DNA of 8,476 nt, from positions 1 to 8,476 of the forward strand of contig JAFGQA010000382.1 in the NCBI GenBank assembly GCA_016935885.1, written 5' to 3'. Positions 7,024-8,476 of the stretch are shown piece after piece. This DNA comes from Phycisphaerae bacterium (lineage in GTDB: Bacteria; Planctomycetota; Phycisphaerae; UBA1845; UTPLA1). Made by a program: the position numbers and the translations under genes. The notes beneath the pieces were generated by a model that saw only the letters and a program-made list of their open reading frames with translations, made no database searches and was not told the DNA's origin. Position 1 is the first letter of the stretch. Every line of letters begins with the position of its first letter.

Positions 7024-8085
7024 ATGACCCGGCAGCGAACGATCAGCGGCGAACGCGGCAGCGAGCGGGAAGAACAGTCAAACTGGGCGCTGCGGCCGCG
7101 CTGCCTTGCCGAGTGCATCGGCCAGCAACAGGTGATCGAGCAATTGCGGATCGCCATCGATGCCGCGAGGAAGCGGCGTGAGCCGTTGGAGCACGTGTTG
7201 CTGGACGGGCCGCCGGGCCTGGGCAAGACGACGCTGGCCCACGTCATCGCGGAGGAGATGGGCGTTACCGAGCGCGTCCGCGTGACCAGCGGGCCGGCGA
7301 TCGTCAAGCAGGCCGACCTGATGAGCACGCTGACCAACCTGGAAGAGGGCGACATCCTGTTCGTCGACGAGGTGCACCGACTGAACAAGGTGGTCGAGGA
7401 GTTCCTGTATCCGGCGATGGAGGATTTCCGCGTCGATTACACGATTGAAGGCGGCCTGGGCGGGCGGACGGTGAACTTCCGGTTGAGGCGATTCACGCTG
7501 ATCGGCGCGACCACTCGGGCTGGGATGTTGACCGCAGCGATGCGCGACCGGTTTGGCCTGCGATATCACCTCGACTTCTACGAGCCGGACGACCTGGTCG
7601 AGATCATTCGCCGCTCGGCGGGCAAGCTCGAGATCGAGGCGGATGATGCCGCGATGAGGATGATCGCCGAGCGTTCCCGAGGCACGCCGCGCGTGGCGAA
7701 TCGCTTGCTTCGGCGGGTGCGGGACTATGCCCAGGTCCGCGCGGATGGCCGCCTGAGCCCAAGCGTTGTGGAGAAGGCTCTGTCCATTGAGGAGATCGAC
7801 ACCTTGGGCCTGGACAAGCTGGATTGGGCCTTCTTGAGATCGCTGATCGATACGTACCGTGGCGGCCCGGCCGGCATCGAGGCGATCGCCGCCACGATCG
7901 GCCAATCGCGCGACACGTTGGAGGACATGGTCGAGCCGTTCCTGTTGCAGCGAGGCTTCGTGACCCGTACGCGTCAGGGCCGCTGCGCGACGCACCGGGC
8001 GTACGAACACCTCGGTATTCCGATGCCAACCGACGGGCCCGCTATCGGCACCGCAGCGGGCGAACCGACCCTGTTCGAAGAATGA
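7024..8085 (+). CDS. ruvB: Holliday junction branch migration ATPase RuvB
   Basis: The AAA+ motor that forms rings on either side of the RuvA-bound junction and drives branch migration by ATP hydrolysis. Walker A is GPPGLGKT (62-69, with K68 and T69), Walker B is LFVDEVHRL (D115, E116), sensor 1 lies in LIGATTRAG (around 159-167), the arginine finger is R174 in RDRFG, and sensor 2 lies in RGTPRVANRLLRRVRDYA (R219-R223). The C-terminal winged-helix domain ends with the FLLQRGFVTRTRQGR motif (near 305-319). The 353 residues are a full-length family member, with a short polar N-terminal extension ahead of NWALRP. GGAGG at 7008-7012 precedes ATG 7024 by 11 bases, inside the end of ruvA. It is the last gene of the cysS-ruvC-ruvA-ruvB run; the next bases enter a repeat-rich non-coding region. 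Confidence 0.98.
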   Translation: MTRQRTISGERGSEREEQSNWALRPRCLAECIGQQQVIEQLRIAIDAARKRREPLEHVLLDGPPGLGKTTLAHVIAEEMGVTERVRVTSGPAIVKQADLMSTLTNLEEGDILFVDEVHRLNKVVEEFLYPAMEDFRVDYTIEGGLGGRTVNFRLRRFTLIGATTRAGMLTAAMRDRFGLRYHLDFYEPDDLVEIIRRSAGKLEIEADDAAMRMIAERSRGTPRVANRLLRRVRDYAQVRADGRLSPSVVEKALSIEEIDTLGLDKLDWAFLRSLIDTYRGGPAGIEAIAATIGQSRDTLEDMVEPFLLQRGFVTRTRQGRCATHRAYEHLGIPMPTDGPAIGTAAGEPTLFEE

Positions 8086-8115
8086 GAGACTGGAGCAGTT
8101 CACGCTTGCCTGCGA

Positions 8116-8169
8116 CTGTGGCACGGGCGTCTCGGTCGTGAATCCACCGCCGAGACGGCGGTGCCACAG
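8116..8169. repeat. Palindromic intergenic element with 20-base arms
   Basis: The left arm CTGTGGCACGGGCGTCTCGG (8116-8135) pairs with the right arm CCGAGACGGCGGTGCCACAG (8150-8169) at 18 of 20 positions across a 14-base loop. The two mismatches are G opposite G positions within the GC-rich middle. It starts 30 bases after ruvB and has no T-run, so it is not a standard intrinsic terminator, though it could limit read-through or protect a 3' end. Its minus-strand translation gives an 'RDARAT' peptide, a signature I associate with a dispersed repeat family in planctomycete-type genomes (recollection, unverified). Confidence 0.85.
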
Positions 8170-8259
8170 GTGCATCCAACCATGAAGTGCTTTGCGTCGA
8201 GCCGGATGATCCACTGCGCCGTGTAGCGGGGTGGGCCTTCAGTGGGTGAACCACGCATC

Positions 8260-8282
8260 CCGTCCTCTCTGAGAGAGGATGG
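8260..8282. repeat. Hairpin, 10-bp stem and 3-base loop
   Basis: CCGTCCTCTC (8260-8269) pairs with GAGAGGATGG (8273-8282) around the loop TGA, with one G-T wobble. No T-run follows, so a terminator role is unsupported. Confidence 0.65.
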
Positions 8283-8300
8283 TGGATTCAAGTCTGCCTG

Positions 8301-8332
8301 TTCACGCCGGTGGTTCTTGTCTCAGGCGTGAA
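8301..8332. repeat. Inverted repeat TTCACGCC/GGCGTGAA
   Basis: A perfect 8-base inverted repeat (8301-8308 with 8325-8332) encloses a 16-base loop. It lies 18 bases after the preceding hairpin, and the two may be parts of one structured element. No partner gene is visible. Confidence 0.5.
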
Positions 8333-8430
8333 TCAACAGCGTTGTTTCCGGGGGAAGGTGTTCGGCCACCTCTGTGATGACGTCGCCTTTAACCCGGATT
8401 ATTCATACTCACTGGCTGTTTTACGACCTC

Positions 8431-8476
8431 CTTGCGGGGTAAGCTACGGTTGTAACACGACTTAGCCCCAGACAAG
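8431..8476. repeat. Imperfect long stem at the right window edge
   Basis: Three nested 4-bp blocks are complementary: CTTG 8431-8434 with CAAG 8473-8476, GGGG 8436-8439 with CCCC 8466-8469, and TAAG 8440-8443 with CTTA 8461-8464. They are interrupted by small bulges and close a 17-base loop. The structure may continue beyond the window. It could be the end of a mobile element or part of a structured RNA; neither is established. Confidence 0.4.

Larger units (their letters stand above)
8086..8476. other. Non-coding, palindrome-rich region downstream of ruvB
   Basis: These 391 bases hold no supported gene on either strand. They contain four inverted repeats listed separately (8116-8169, 8260-8282, 8301-8332, 8431-8476). 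In addition, TGAATCCACC at 8139-8148 is the exact reverse complement of 8281-8290. Short reading frames here translate palindromes and have no family resemblance. On the minus strand a frame is open from the right edge (8475) to TAA at 8389-8391, too short to assign. Confidence 0.6.

Noticed and set aside
8116..8169. Intrinsic terminator after ruvB
   Set aside because: The stem is long but the loop is 14 bases and no T-run follows, so it is reported only as a palindromic element.
8042..8254. Short minus-strand frame containing an 'RDARAT' peptide
   Set aside because: It translates the 8116-8169 palindrome; peptides of this kind are by-products of dispersed intergenic repeats.
8420..8476. 16S rRNA 3' end on the minus strand (CTAAGTCGTG, AAGGAGGT strings)
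   Set aside because: The conserved order and spacing of the 16S 3' terminus (GAAGTCGTAACAAGGTA ... GGATCACCTCCTT) is not present; only scattered similar words occur.

Overview
The window is about 8.5 kb of GC-rich (roughly 60-65 % by eye) bacterial chromosome in which every supported gene reads on the + strand. A bacterial lineage related to Planctomycetes or the wider PVC group, possibly Phycisphaerae-like, fits best. The reasons are a PUFA-synthase-type (PfaC-like) dehydratase protein, planctomycete-flavoured RuvA and CysS variants, and intergenic 'GTGGCAC...GTGCCAC' palindromes whose chance translations give the 'DARAT'-type peptides I associate with planctomycete genomes. This assignment is inferred from motif recognition, not from a database search.

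Layout. (1) Bases 1-2351 hold the 3' part of a very large gene carrying four hotdog folds arranged as two FabA-like double-hotdog dehydratases, as in the C-terminal half of PfaC-type polyunsaturated fatty acid or polyketide synthases. The 5' end lies outside the window. (2) A 186-base spacer with two exact 18-base direct repeats leads to dapF (lysine and peptidoglycan precursor) and, 50-60 bases later, ispF (MEP isoprenoid pathway). (3) A gap of about 290 bases (4029-4325) holds a strong 9-bp stem-loop that runs into seven tandem copies of a 16-bp unit built from the same GCCAGTGGCAC sequence. (4) cysS, ruvC, ruvA and ruvB follow as a tight run (overlap, 50 bases, 6 bases). The last three encode the complete RuvABC Holliday-junction branch migration and resolution machine. 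(5) The last 391 bases have no supported gene but contain at least four inverted repeats, including a 20/20-base palindromic element and an imperfect long stem reaching the right window edge.

Apart from the PUFA-synthase-like fragment, the genes are housekeeping: cell-wall precursor, isoprenoid precursor, tRNA charging and DNA recombination. I found no defence system, CRISPR array, prophage, rRNA or tRNA. The most unusual content is the intergenic repeat DNA, especially the 16-bp array in front of cysS, and the structured, unassigned DNA at the right end.
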